This document shows, in pieces, positions 17,746 to 25,737 of a stretch of DNA of 64,000 nucleotides. The stretch comes from Aggregatilineales bacterium (GTDB taxonomy: Bacteria > Chloroflexota > Anaerolineae > Aggregatilineales > Phototrophicaceae): the NCBI GenBank assembly GCA_030834905.1, contig JAUQWZ010000011.1, forward strand, positions 186,001 to 250,000. Reading direction: 5' to 3'. The translations under genes and the position numbers were made by a program. The notes under the pieces were generated by a model that was not told the origin of the DNA, ran no database searches, and saw only the letters and a program-made list of their open reading frames with translations. The first letter of the stretch is position 1. Each line of letters begins with the position of its first letter.

Positions 17746-18245
17746 TGGGAAATTATCTCGGCTTTCCCCTGCTGATGATCGCGGCGGCGCTTCAGGTGAC
17801 ATTTGTCCCGCAAATTCGCGTCCTCGGCGGCGAACCGGATCTCATCTTCCTGCTGGTCATCTCGTGGGCGCTGAACGCCCGCCTGGAAGAAGGAGTCGCC
17901 TGGGCATTTGTGGGCGGCATTGCCCGCGATCTGCTGACGGCTGCCCCAACCGGCGCGTCCGTTCTGGGGCTGGTGATCCTCGTCTTCGCAATTGATCGCC
18001 TCAAGCAGCAGGTCTTCGGCGTCGGCTTAATCACGCTGGTCGCGCTGGTGGTCGGCGGCACCTTCCTGCAAAAGCTGATCTATATGGCGGTCATCACCTT
18101 TGCTGGCTACCAGGTGCGCCCGCTGGATATGTTAACCTACGTCATTTTGCCCACAGTGGCGTATAATCTGGTCGTGATCTGGCCCATCTACTGGTTTACG
18201 CGCCGCTTTTTGCGCCCGTCAGCCGAGCCGCGCCGGATTAGCTGA
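17745..18245 (+). CDS. mreD: Rod shape-determining protein MreD
   Basis: A 166-residue membrane protein with about five helices and the MreD layout (FVPQIRVLGGEPDLIFLLVISWAL, then EEGVAWAFVGGIARDLLTAAPTG). Start codon overlaps the mreC stop by one base, so translation is coupled. It belongs to the elongasome with MreC, PBP2 and RodA. Confidence 0.92.
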   Translation: MGNYLGFPLLMIAAALQVTFVPQIRVLGGEPDLIFLLVISWALNARLEEGVAWAFVGGIARDLLTAAPTGASVLGLVILVFAIDRLKQQVFGVGLITLVALVVGGTFLQKLIYMAVITFAGYQVRPLDMLTYVILPTVAYNLVVIWPIYWFTRRFLRPSAEPRRIS

Positions 18246-18305
18246 AGTCGCAGCGCACACCGGGAGTGAGAAAGTTAGTGCTGGAAAAGTTCTGGAGCAA
18301 TACCC

Positions 18306-20693
18306 ATGCAGCGGTTACTGCCATTTCAGGGATGGCGTCTGACGTTCTTTCAGGGAACGATTGTCGCCGTCTTCCTCATCTTTTCGCTTCGCATGTTTCA
18401 ATGGCAAATACTGGAGACTGAAAACTTTCAATCGGCAGCCAATGAAAACCGGCTGAGTGAACTTCCGGTTGCCGCCATTCGCGGCACCGTTCGTGACCGC
18501 TACGGCAATCTTCTGGCGGGCAACGTCCCCGCCTATAACGTCACCATCGTCCCCGCCGCGCTGCCGGACAACGCCAACGAAGTGCTCGCCATCTACAACC
18601 GGCTGTCGGCGCTGACCGGCGTGCCCCCCACCAGCGCCGCCGCGGCGGCAACGGGGCAAAATGTCCGCAGCATTGAGGAATTTGTAGACGAAGGTCTGCG
18701 CCTGTTCCCCTATCGCCCGGTGACGGTCGCTCAGGACATCCCGCGCGAATCTGCCATGCGCATCGCCGAGGAGGGCTATTCGCTGCCCGGCGTCGCCATT
18801 GATACCCAATCGGTTCGCGAGTATCCCACCGGCGCGCTCACCTCGCAGATCGTCGGCTACATGGGGCGTATTTCGCCCGAACGCGAGCTTGAGCTGCTGG
18901 CGCTCGGCTATAATCCGGCATACGACCGCGTCGGATACGCCGGACTGGAATATTCGCTGGAAGACGTTCTCGCCGGACAGCGCGGGCGCGAAGTCACCGA
19001 GGTTGACGTTGCCGGACGCCCGCTGCGCACCGCCGTTCGTGAAGACCCCGTCTCCGGCTACAACGTCACGACGACGATTGACATCGAGCTTCAGCAAGCC
19101 GCCGAAGACGCGCTGCGCAACCAGATCGCCTCGCTGAACGCCGAGAGAGGCGTCATTGTCAGCGAAACCGGAACGGTGATCGCCATGAATCCGCAGACCG
19201 GTGAAATCCTGGCGATGGTGAGCTGGCCCAGCTATGACAACTCTCGTTTCGCCCGCGCGATTGACGTAGACTACTATCTGGATGTGGCGTCCAACCCACT
19301 CACGCCGCTGGTAAACCACGCCACGCAGTCGCTCTACCCGCCGGGATCAATCTGGAAGATTATCACCGCGATTGGCGTGCTTCAGGAAGACGTCATCGAC
19401 GCCAGCAGCCTGTTAAGCGACCCCGGCGACCTGCTGCTGCCGAACCGCTACGCGCCCAACGATGAAAGCCGGGCGCAGCGCTTCGTCTGCTGGCTGCCGC
19501 AGGGACACGGGCGGCTGAACCTGATCGGCGCGCTTGCGGCAAGCTGCGACGTCTATTTCTATCAGGTTGGCGGCGGCAACCCCGAAGTGTCGTCGGCGGT
19601 GCTGCGTCCGGGCGGGCTTGGCATTGAAGACCTGTACCGATACGGCATCGCCTTTGGCATTGGCTCGCGGCTTGGCATCGAGCTACCCTTCGAGAACGCG
19701 GGCTTCATGCCTGACCGCGAATGGAAGCGCCGCACCTGGGGAGAAACCTGGTCAACCGGCGATACCTATAATGCCGCCTTCGGTCAGGGGTATCTGAACG
19801 TGACTCCGCTTCAGCTCATCGCGTCAACAGCGGCAGTCGCCAACGGCGGCACGATGGTTCAGCCCACCGTCGTGCGCGAGATATACGACGACGAGAATAA
19901 CATTATCCAGCCGTTCCAGCCGGAAACGATCCGCACGCTGAATCTGGACGAAATTGAAGCGGGCGCGCCTATCCGGATGCTGATGCTGGAAGACATGATC
20001 ATGAAGGGATCGGATAGTCTGGTCTGCCGGTGCGAGCAGTCGAGCAGCTATTATAATCCGGTGCGCTGCAACCCGAACAACTACACCAACACGGTCAATA
20101 TCAGCGGCGATCCGCTGTTCCCTGAAATGCGTTCATATTCGGTCTTTGTGCCTAACGGCTACGCCTTTGACGAACGCATCTGCACCCCGCTGCGCTTCGA
20201 TCCCAATTACCAGCCGCCCTTCGTTCAGGCGGATCATTTCAGTACTGTAGAATCGGGGATGCGTTTTGCCGTCATCGGCGAAGGCGGCACTTCCTGGGCG
20301 GCGAATTTACCTTACGTGACAGTCGCGGGAAAAACGGGCACCGCCGAATACTGCGACGAGATCGCCTGGCCCCTGGGGTTGTGCCGTCCCGGAAACTGGC
20401 CCGCCCACGCCTGGTTTACCGCCTACGCTTCATATGAAAACCCGGAAATCCTGATCATGGGCTTTGTCTACAACGGCGGTGAAGGCTCGGCGGTGGCGCT
20501 GCCGATTGTGGTCCAAACGATGGAAGCCTATTACCGGCTGCAAAATGAGCGCGGCGAAGACACGGTCGAACAGGTGCCAACAGCAGGCAGCGGCGAATCG
20601 CCTGCCACGCTGCCAGCGCAGCCCACCGATGCCGCGCTGCCGAACGGCATCGAGCCGCTGGATAACCCTGATGCGACTTTACCCGGTCAATAA
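18306..20693 (+). CDS. mrdA: Penicillin-binding protein 2 (elongasome transpeptidase), with insertion
   Basis: A 795-residue class B PBP: N-terminal membrane anchor (about 10-32), a dimerisation/linker region with GTVRDRYGNLLAGN, and a transpeptidase domain with SxxK (S348-I-W-K351), the SxD motif in AASCD (about 412) and KTG (K676-T-G). It cross-links peptidoglycan during side-wall growth with RodA. It is unusually long: the SxD to KTG distance is about 264 residues against about 155 in E. coli PBP2, because of a Cys-containing insertion (about 560-660), and there is a Pro/Thr-rich C-terminal tail of about 40 residues. It follows mreD by 60 bp. Confidence 0.93.
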   Translation: MQRLLPFQGWRLTFFQGTIVAVFLIFSLRMFQWQILETENFQSAANENRLSELPVAAIRGTVRDRYGNLLAGNVPAYNVTIVPAALPDNANEVLAIYNRLSALTGVPPTSAAAAATGQNVRSIEEFVDEGLRLFPYRPVTVAQDIPRESAMRIAEEGYSLPGVAIDTQSVREYPTGALTSQIVGYMGRISPERELELLALGYNPAYDRVGYAGLEYSLEDVLAGQRGREVTEVDVAGRPLRTAVREDPVSGYNVTTTIDIELQQAAEDALRNQIASLNAERGVIVSETGTVIAMNPQTGEILAMVSWPSYDNSRFARAIDVDYYLDVASNPLTPLVNHATQSLYPPGSIWKIITAIGVLQEDVIDASSLLSDPGDLLLPNRYAPNDESRAQRFVCWLPQGHGRLNLIGALAASCDVYFYQVGGGNPEVSSAVLRPGGLGIEDLYRYGIAFGIGSRLGIELPFENAGFMPDREWKRRTWGETWSTGDTYNAAFGQGYLNVTPLQLIASTAAVANGGTMVQPTVVREIYDDENNIIQPFQPETIRTLNLDEIEAGAPIRMLMLEDMIMKGSDSLVCRCEQSSSYYNPVRCNPNNYTNTVNISGDPLFPEMRSYSVFVPNGYAFDERICTPLRFDPNYQPPFVQADHFSTVESGMRFAVIGEGGTSWAANLPYVTVAGKTGTAEYCDEIAWPLGLCRPGNWPAHAWFTAYASYENPEILIMGFVYNGGEGSAVALPIVVQTMEAYYRLQNERGEDTVEQVPTAGSGESPATLPAQPTDAALPNGIEPLDNPDATLPGQ

Positions 20694-20704
20694 AGGAGCA
20701 CCGC

Positions 20705-21859
20705 GTGGCGGTCTTCTCTCTCACAAAACAGCAGCGTGACCGCGTCCGTTATTTTTTGCCCGCAGGCGCTGCCGGGGCAGGTGCCTGGGCAGCGTTCATG
20801 CTGCTGGGACACACGCCGTTTATCCGCGCGTCGGGACTCGCGCTGGTAGTGGTCGGCATGGCGCTGGCGCTGCGACCATTCGGCGCGGCGCTCGCCGTGA
20901 TCGGGGCGCTGGCGCTGGCGTTCAGCCCGTCGTTCTGGGCGCAGACCGGCGGCGCGGAAAGCCTCAATCCCGGCGAAGTCTTTGTCGCGCTGGCACTGGC
21001 GGTTGTGGGCGGCGGGCTGGCGCTCGTCCTCAGCAAGCGCCCGTTCATCGCCAGCGCCTTAGCAGTGGTCGTTTTTGCCGGTCTGTTCCTCGCCGTCGTC
21101 GGGCAGCCGCGCAGCCTGCGTCTGACCACCCTGCTCAGCGCCTGGACGATTTATCTGCTGGTCGATGGCTTGCTGGTCAGCAATCCCCGCCCGGACTCGC
21201 CCCCTACGGGCGAGCTTCGCCCGCATCATACCTTTGGCTTGCTGCTGCTGCTGACGATTGGCATCCTGAACGATCCCCTGTTCGTGCTGCTTGCCCCGGC
21301 GATCTGCCTGGGGCTTTTTCTTTCCAACAAGCGAATGCCGGTCTGGTACTGGATCGTGCTGGTCGTGGTGGTCGCCTATGGGGCGCGCGCGATGGCGCTT
21401 CTTTACGTCGATTCAACCTGGTGGGTTTATCCCGCCGCGCAGGCGGAAGCGTCAGGGCTTCGCGTGCCGTTCATGATGGCGGACGGCTGGCGCGAACCCT
21501 CACGATGGCTGCGTTTGGGCGAGCTGATCATCAGCCAGTTCACGGCTGCCGGGCTGGCGTTGGGCGTGGTCGGGTTATCACGGCTAGCGCGCTGGTATCC
21601 GCCGGTCGGCGTGGTGACCATGATCGCTTACGCTGCCTTTGGGGTGTTTGGGCTGGTCTATTTTGGCGCCGACGCGCCAGTTCTGCTGCTGCCGCTGCTG
21701 ATGATTCAGATGTTGTGGATGACCTACGCCGTCTACACCTTCGGGCAGTGGCTGCAAAAGAGTGCCAGCCGCGCCAACCAGAATTTGCGCTGGCTGGCTG
21801 CGGCAGTCTTTATGCTTCTGCCCTGTGTGATGCTGCTGCGCATAGCGGGAGTCCTATAG
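20705..21859 (+). CDS. Polytopic membrane protein of unknown function
   Basis: A 384-residue protein with about ten hydrophobic segments and no motif that I recognise. It starts with GTG at 20705, 11 bp after the PBP2 stop with an AAAGGAG ribosome site, and lies between the PBP2 and minC genes. The sequence is dominated by Leu, Ala, Val and Gly, with short charged loops. Its location suggests a role in envelope growth, but nothing in the sequence shows it. Confidence 0.7.
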   Translation: MAVFSLTKQQRDRVRYFLPAGAAGAGAWAAFMLLGHTPFIRASGLALVVVGMALALRPFGAALAVIGALALAFSPSFWAQTGGAESLNPGEVFVALALAVVGGGLALVLSKRPFIASALAVVVFAGLFLAVVGQPRSLRLTTLLSAWTIYLLVDGLLVSNPRPDSPPTGELRPHHTFGLLLLLTIGILNDPLFVLLAPAICLGLFLSNKRMPVWYWIVLVVVVAYGARAMALLYVDSTWWVYPAAQAEASGLRVPFMMADGWREPSRWLRLGELIISQFTAAGLALGVVGLSRLARWYPPVGVVTMIAYAAFGVFGLVYFGADAPVLLLPLLMIQMLWMTYAVYTFGQWLQKSASRANQNLRWLAAAVFMLLPCVMLLRIAGVL

Positions 21860-21927
21860 CGTCTGTTGCATTTTCGATATACTATTAATCTTGGCTTCAT
21901 TGTAGTGTCATCATAGGTGCTGCTGCC

Positions 21928-22614
21928 ATGCCCGAATCGACGGTGGCAATAAAAGGTACAAAAGAAGGCTTACTGATCGCTTTAGACCCGTCGGAAGAGT
22001 GGCAGGTCATCACAACCGAACTGGCTTCGCGGCTTGATGGGCAAAGCGCCTTTTTCGCGGGCGCGCGCGTCACGATTGACGTCAGCACGCGCCCCGTCCG
22101 CAAGGATGAACTTAGCTCCATCAAAGCCCTGCTGGAACGGCGCGGGATGTCGCTCTGGTCGGTCGCAAGCGAGAGCAGTACGACGATTGATTCCGCCAAT
22201 GCGCTTGACCTGCGTGCCACCTACAATGCGCCACAAAACAACAGTCTGAGCGATGACAGCACGCCGATGTTCAGCGCCGAGGAAGACGGCACGCTCGGCG
22301 TCATGATCCGGCGAACGCTGCGTTCGGGGCGCACCGTTCACAGCCAGGGGCATGTCGTCGTCTTTGGCGATGTCAACCCCGGCTCGGAAATTATCGCTGG
22401 CGGCGACGTCATCGTCTGGGGTCGGCTGCGCGGCAATGTCCACGCCGGGGCAAACGGCGATACCAGCGCCATCGTCTGCGCGCTCGACATGACGCCAACG
22501 CAGCTGCGCATTGCCGGCTTTATCACCGTCTCTCCACCGGACAAGCGGCGCAAGCCCAAGCCGGAAATCGCGCTCATTCGCGATGATCAAATTGTGGTCG
22601 AAACCTGGCAGTAG
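21928..22614 (+). CDS. minC: Septum site-determining protein MinC
   Basis: A 228-residue protein with an N-terminal MinC_N domain (about 5-100) and a C-terminal beta-helix (about 120-215) with TLRSGRTVHSQGHVVVFGDV, GSEIIAGGDVIVWGRLRG and HAGANGD, the standard MinC_C signature. MinC blocks FtsZ polymerisation away from midcell and is recruited by MinD. A 28-bp gap leads to minD. Confidence 0.93.
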   Translation: MPESTVAIKGTKEGLLIALDPSEEWQVITTELASRLDGQSAFFAGARVTIDVSTRPVRKDELSSIKALLERRGMSLWSVASESSTTIDSANALDLRATYNAPQNNSLSDDSTPMFSAEEDGTLGVMIRRTLRSGRTVHSQGHVVVFGDVNPGSEIIAGGDVIVWGRLRGNVHAGANGDTSAIVCALDMTPTQLRIAGFITVSPPDKRRKPKPEIALIRDDQIVVETWQ

Positions 22615-22642
22615 GGATGCCTTTTAGGAAGGGAACGGACGT

Positions 22643-23497
22643 ATGGGGGTGAACGCGGGCGTAACTACGTCCGGCAGTCGAACGCCAGCACCAGTGAAAC
22701 GAGCGCGAGTCGTAACCATCACATCTGGCAAGGGCGGCGTGGGCAAAACGACCACGACCGCCAACATTGGCGTAGCACTCGCCAAACTGAACCAGCGCGT
22801 CACGCTCATCGACGCCGATATTGGACTGCGTAATCTTGACATCATCATGGGGCTGGAAAACCGCATCGTCTACGATCTGGTCGATGTGGTCGAAGGGCGC
22901 TGCAAGCTGCGGCAAGCCATGATTAAGCACAAGCAGCTTCCCGAACTGTATCTGATTCCATCCGCGCAAACACGCGACAAGACCGCTGTCAGCCCGGCAG
23001 ATATGATCCAGCTTACCAATCAACTCCGCAAGGAAATGGATTTCATCATCATCGACTGCCCGGCGGGTATCGAGCGCGGCTTTCGCAACGCCATCGCACC
23101 GGCAGACGACGTACTGATCGTCACCAACCCCGAAGTGTCGGCTGTCCGCGACGCCGACCGCATCATTGGGCTGCTGGAAGCGGAAAACAAAGGACCAGCA
23201 AAGCTGATTCTCAATCGCGTCAAAGGGGACATGGTGCGCAAGGGCGAGATGCTTTCCGCCGAAGATGTCACCGATATCCTGGCGATCAAAATCATTGGCA
23301 TCGTGCCGGAAGATGACACCGTCGTCTCGTCGTCGAACGCGGGTACGCCGCTGGCGTTATCCGAAAACTCGCGGGCTGGCGTCGCCTTTCAGAACATTGC
23401 CCGCCGCCTGATGGGTGAAACCGTACCCTTTATGCCGCTGGATGATTCGCCAAACTTTTTCAAACGGATTGCGCGGTTATTCGCCAGTGGGCAGTAG
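22643..23497 (+). CDS. minD: Septum site-determining protein MinD (ParA/MinD ATPase)
   Basis: A 284-residue ATPase with the deviant Walker A TSGKGGVGKTTTTANIG, switch I DADIGLRNLDIIMGLENR, Walker B FIIIDCPAGIE, and a C-terminal amphipathic helix (FFKRIARLFASG) matching the membrane-targeting sequence. An N-terminal extension of about 20 residues precedes the core (homologues start near the RVVTITSGKGG segment). It recruits MinC to the membrane and is driven by MinE, encoded next. Confidence 0.96.
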   Translation: MGVNAGVTTSGSRTPAPVKRARVVTITSGKGGVGKTTTTANIGVALAKLNQRVTLIDADIGLRNLDIIMGLENRIVYDLVDVVEGRCKLRQAMIKHKQLPELYLIPSAQTRDKTAVSPADMIQLTNQLRKEMDFIIIDCPAGIERGFRNAIAPADDVLIVTNPEVSAVRDADRIIGLLEAENKGPAKLILNRVKGDMVRKGEMLSAEDVTDILAIKIIGIVPEDDTVVSSSNAGTPLALSENSRAGVAFQNIARRLMGETVPFMPLDDSPNFFKRIARLFASGQ

Positions 23498-23509
23498 CGA
23501 GGAGTGATC

Positions 23510-23875
23510 ATGGCTGGATTTTTTGACCGCTTGATGGGTCGCTCCTCGGCGAAGGGGAGCGGGTCGAAAGCCAGAGAACGCCTTCAGTTCATACTGGTGC
23601 ATGACCGCATACATCTTCCGCCGGAACGCCTGGAGGAAATGAAGCGGGAAATTCTGGCTGTCATCTCCAAATACGTGTCCGTTGATGAACACAACGTCGA
23701 TATTGCCCTGCAAAAACGTGACCGTAATCCGCTGCTCGTCGCTGAAATTCCGTTTCATAAAGCGGCGGAAGGACCGGACGATGACGCCGACTCGTTTTTG
23801 TCAACCGAGGACGACAGCCCGCTGCTCAACGAGGATGGGGACGAGGACGAAGACGACGAAGAAGAAGAGTTGTGA
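23510..23875 (+). CDS. minE: Cell division topological specificity factor MinE, with acidic tail
   Basis: A 121-residue MinE. The N-terminal membrane-targeting/anti-MinCD segment is MAGFFDRLMG and the dimerisation domain has ARERLQFILVHDR, LEEMKREILAVISKYV and VDIALQKRD. It stimulates MinD ATPase. The start is ATG 23510, preceded by GAGGAGTG, 12 bp after minD. Unlike the usual MinE of about 85-90 residues it carries a C-terminal tail of about 30 residues made almost only of Asp, Glu and Ser/Leu. Confidence 0.92.
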   Translation: MAGFFDRLMGRSSAKGSGSKARERLQFILVHDRIHLPPERLEEMKREILAVISKYVSVDEHNVDIALQKRDRNPLLVAEIPFHKAAEGPDDDADSFLSTEDDSPLLNEDGDEDEDDEEEEL

Positions 23876-23883
23876 GACCGGAC

Positions 23884-23912
23884 TTCACGCGGTCGCGCCT
23901 GTCGGCTATAAT
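23884..23912 (+). promoter_or_regulatory. Promoter upstream of rodA
   Basis: TTCACG and TATAAT separated by 17 bp, in the 78-bp gap between minE and rodA. The -10 is followed by CC, as at the mreB and mreC sites. It suggests rodA can be expressed separately from the upstream genes. Confidence 0.6.
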
Positions 23913-23953
23913 CCGGTTGTGAATTCTGGCAGTACAGTTATCCGTTAGGGGCT

Positions 23954-25066
23954 ATGAGACATACCGGAAGTATCTGGCGACAATTCGATCTGGTGCTGTT
24001 CGCGCTCGCGGTGGTGCTAACAGTCTTCGGCATTCTGATGATCCGCAGCGCCACGCTTGGCGCAATTGACCCCGACCTGATCAACCGCGTTCCCGACCAA
24101 ATCCGCTTTGCCATCCTCGGCTTCGGGCTGATGTTCGCCCTGGCTGCCTTTGACTACCGCCTGCTGGGCGGCATTCACCACTGGCTGTACCTCATCATGC
24201 TCGTGCTGCTCATTCTCGTGAAACAGTTCGGCGTCGAGGGTGACGGCGGCGCGCAAAGCTGGTTGAATATCGGCATCCGCATCCAGCCATCCGAAATCGC
24301 CAAAGTGCTGATCATCATCACGCTCGGCATGTTCCTGGCGCAAAACTACGACAAGCTGGACAGCGTCACCACCCTTTCCAAATCGCTGATTCATGTCGGC
24401 ATCCCAACGGCGCTGATCTTCGTCCAGCCTGACCTCGGCATGACGATTGTCTTTGTCGTCATGTGGTTCATCATGGTCTGGGCGTCCGGTCTGAGGCTGA
24501 AACATATTGCTACCGGAACGCTCATTATGACCCTTGCCGCCCCCATCGCCGTCCCACTTGCCTGGTCGCAGATGGAAGACTACCAGCGGTCGCGCATCAC
24601 CTCGTTTATCTGCGAAGAATGCGACCGGGATGCGTTCTACAACATCCGCCAGGCGACCATCAGCATCGGTTCGGGCGGCTTGTTTGGCAAGGGCTACGCC
24701 CAGGGTCCGCAAAATACCAGCCGTTTTCTCCGCGTGCGTCACACCGATTTCATCTTCAGCGTGGTCGCTGAAGAATTTGGCTTCGTGGGTGGCATGACGG
24801 TGATGACCCTGATTGGCGTGGTGATTATCCGCATCCTGCGCGGCGCGCGCAGCGCCGTTGACCCGTTTGGCAGCCTGATCTGCTACGGCGTAGCAGCGTT
24901 CATCTTCTTCCAGACCGTCGTATCCATCGGTATGAATTTGAGGTTAATGCCCGTCACCGGCTTGACCATGCCCTTCCTGAGTTCGGGCGGCACGTCGCTG
25001 CTCTCCACGCTGGCGGGAATCGGGCTGGTGGAGAGCGTCATCATGCGGCGGCGCAGAGTGGGATAA
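23954..25066 (+). CDS. rodA: Peptidoglycan glycosyltransferase RodA (SEDS family)
   Basis: A 370-residue SEDS protein with about ten membrane helices. Conserved signatures are SWLNIGIRIQPSEIAKVLIII, VQPDLGM, the extracellular loop with GSGGLFGKGY, DFIFSVVAEEFGFVG and TGLTMPFLSSGGTSLL. It polymerises lipid II in partnership with PBP2. Because it stands at the end of the mre-PBP2-min cluster I call it RodA rather than FtsW. Confidence 0.93.
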   Translation: MRHTGSIWRQFDLVLFALAVVLTVFGILMIRSATLGAIDPDLINRVPDQIRFAILGFGLMFALAAFDYRLLGGIHHWLYLIMLVLLILVKQFGVEGDGGAQSWLNIGIRIQPSEIAKVLIIITLGMFLAQNYDKLDSVTTLSKSLIHVGIPTALIFVQPDLGMTIVFVVMWFIMVWASGLRLKHIATGTLIMTLAAPIAVPLAWSQMEDYQRSRITSFICEECDRDAFYNIRQATISIGSGGLFGKGYAQGPQNTSRFLRVRHTDFIFSVVAEEFGFVGGMTVMTLIGVVIIRILRGARSAVDPFGSLICYGVAAFIFFQTVVSIGMNLRLMPVTGLTMPFLSSGGTSLLSTLAGIGLVESVIMRRRRVG

Positions 25067-25081
25067 GAAGGAGCCAAGCGG

Positions 25082-25666
25082 ATGGTCGAAAAAACCAGCA
25101 TCGGTATGCCTCTTGCCGAATTCATTCGCCTCTTCGACGAAGAAGGACCCTTTGAACTCATCAACGGCGAAAGAAGAAAACGAATGCCCAACGTGTTTGG
25201 TCACAGTGAGGCAATCCGCGCCCTGTTCTTAGCACTGTATCTGTACATTGCCGCCAAGGTCGGCGGTGATGTGTTCAGTGAAACCACATTTATCCTTCCG
25301 GGCACATACGACGCAGACTGGGTGGAAGGCTCGCGCATACCGGACGTGATGTATTACGCATCAGGAAGGCTGCAAGCCTATAAAGCCGAAACTCCAGAGT
25401 GGCGCGAACGCCCCTGCTCCCTCGTCCCGGATTTGGTCGCCGAAGTCATCTCCCCCAACGACAAGATCAGCGAAATGGACGCCAAAGTTGACCAGTATCT
25501 CGCTGACGGCGTGCGGATGGTCTGGGTTATCGATCCTCAGCGGCGCAAAGCGGTTGTCTATGCACCTGATCAGGAACAGCCGATTCACCTTTCTGGCGGG
25601 GATCTACTGAACGGCGACGATGTCGTTCCGGGCTTTCAGGTGCAGCTCTCCAAACTATTTGAATAA
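25082..25666 (+). CDS. Uma2 family endonuclease (DUF820) 2
   Basis: A 194-residue Uma2/DUF820 protein with EFIRLFDEEGPFELINGE at the N-terminus, GSRIPDVMYYA, VPDLVAEVISPNDKISEMD (catalytic Glu) and VDQYLADGVRMVWVIDPQ. It has the PD-(D/E)XK-like fold; the natural role is unknown. It starts 15 bp after rodA with an AAGGAG ribosome site and may be read through from it. It shares only family motifs with copy 1 (10818-11387), so the two are not a recent duplication. Confidence 0.85.
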   Translation: MVEKTSIGMPLAEFIRLFDEEGPFELINGERRKRMPNVFGHSEAIRALFLALYLYIAAKVGGDVFSETTFILPGTYDADWVEGSRIPDVMYYASGRLQAYKAETPEWRERPCSLVPDLVAEVISPNDKISEMDAKVDQYLADGVRMVWVIDPQRRKAVVYAPDQEQPIHLSGGDLLNGDDVVPGFQVQLSKLFE

Positions 25667-25737
25667 CACCTGTCAGACCCTGAAAAGTATCATAATCAGA
25701 CCTGTTTTGCTCCAGCCACAAACCATAGGAGTCTTTC

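Noticed and set aside
18315..19319. 334-codon minus-strand frame opposite the PBP2 gene
   Set aside because: Antisense of PBP2 with no family features.
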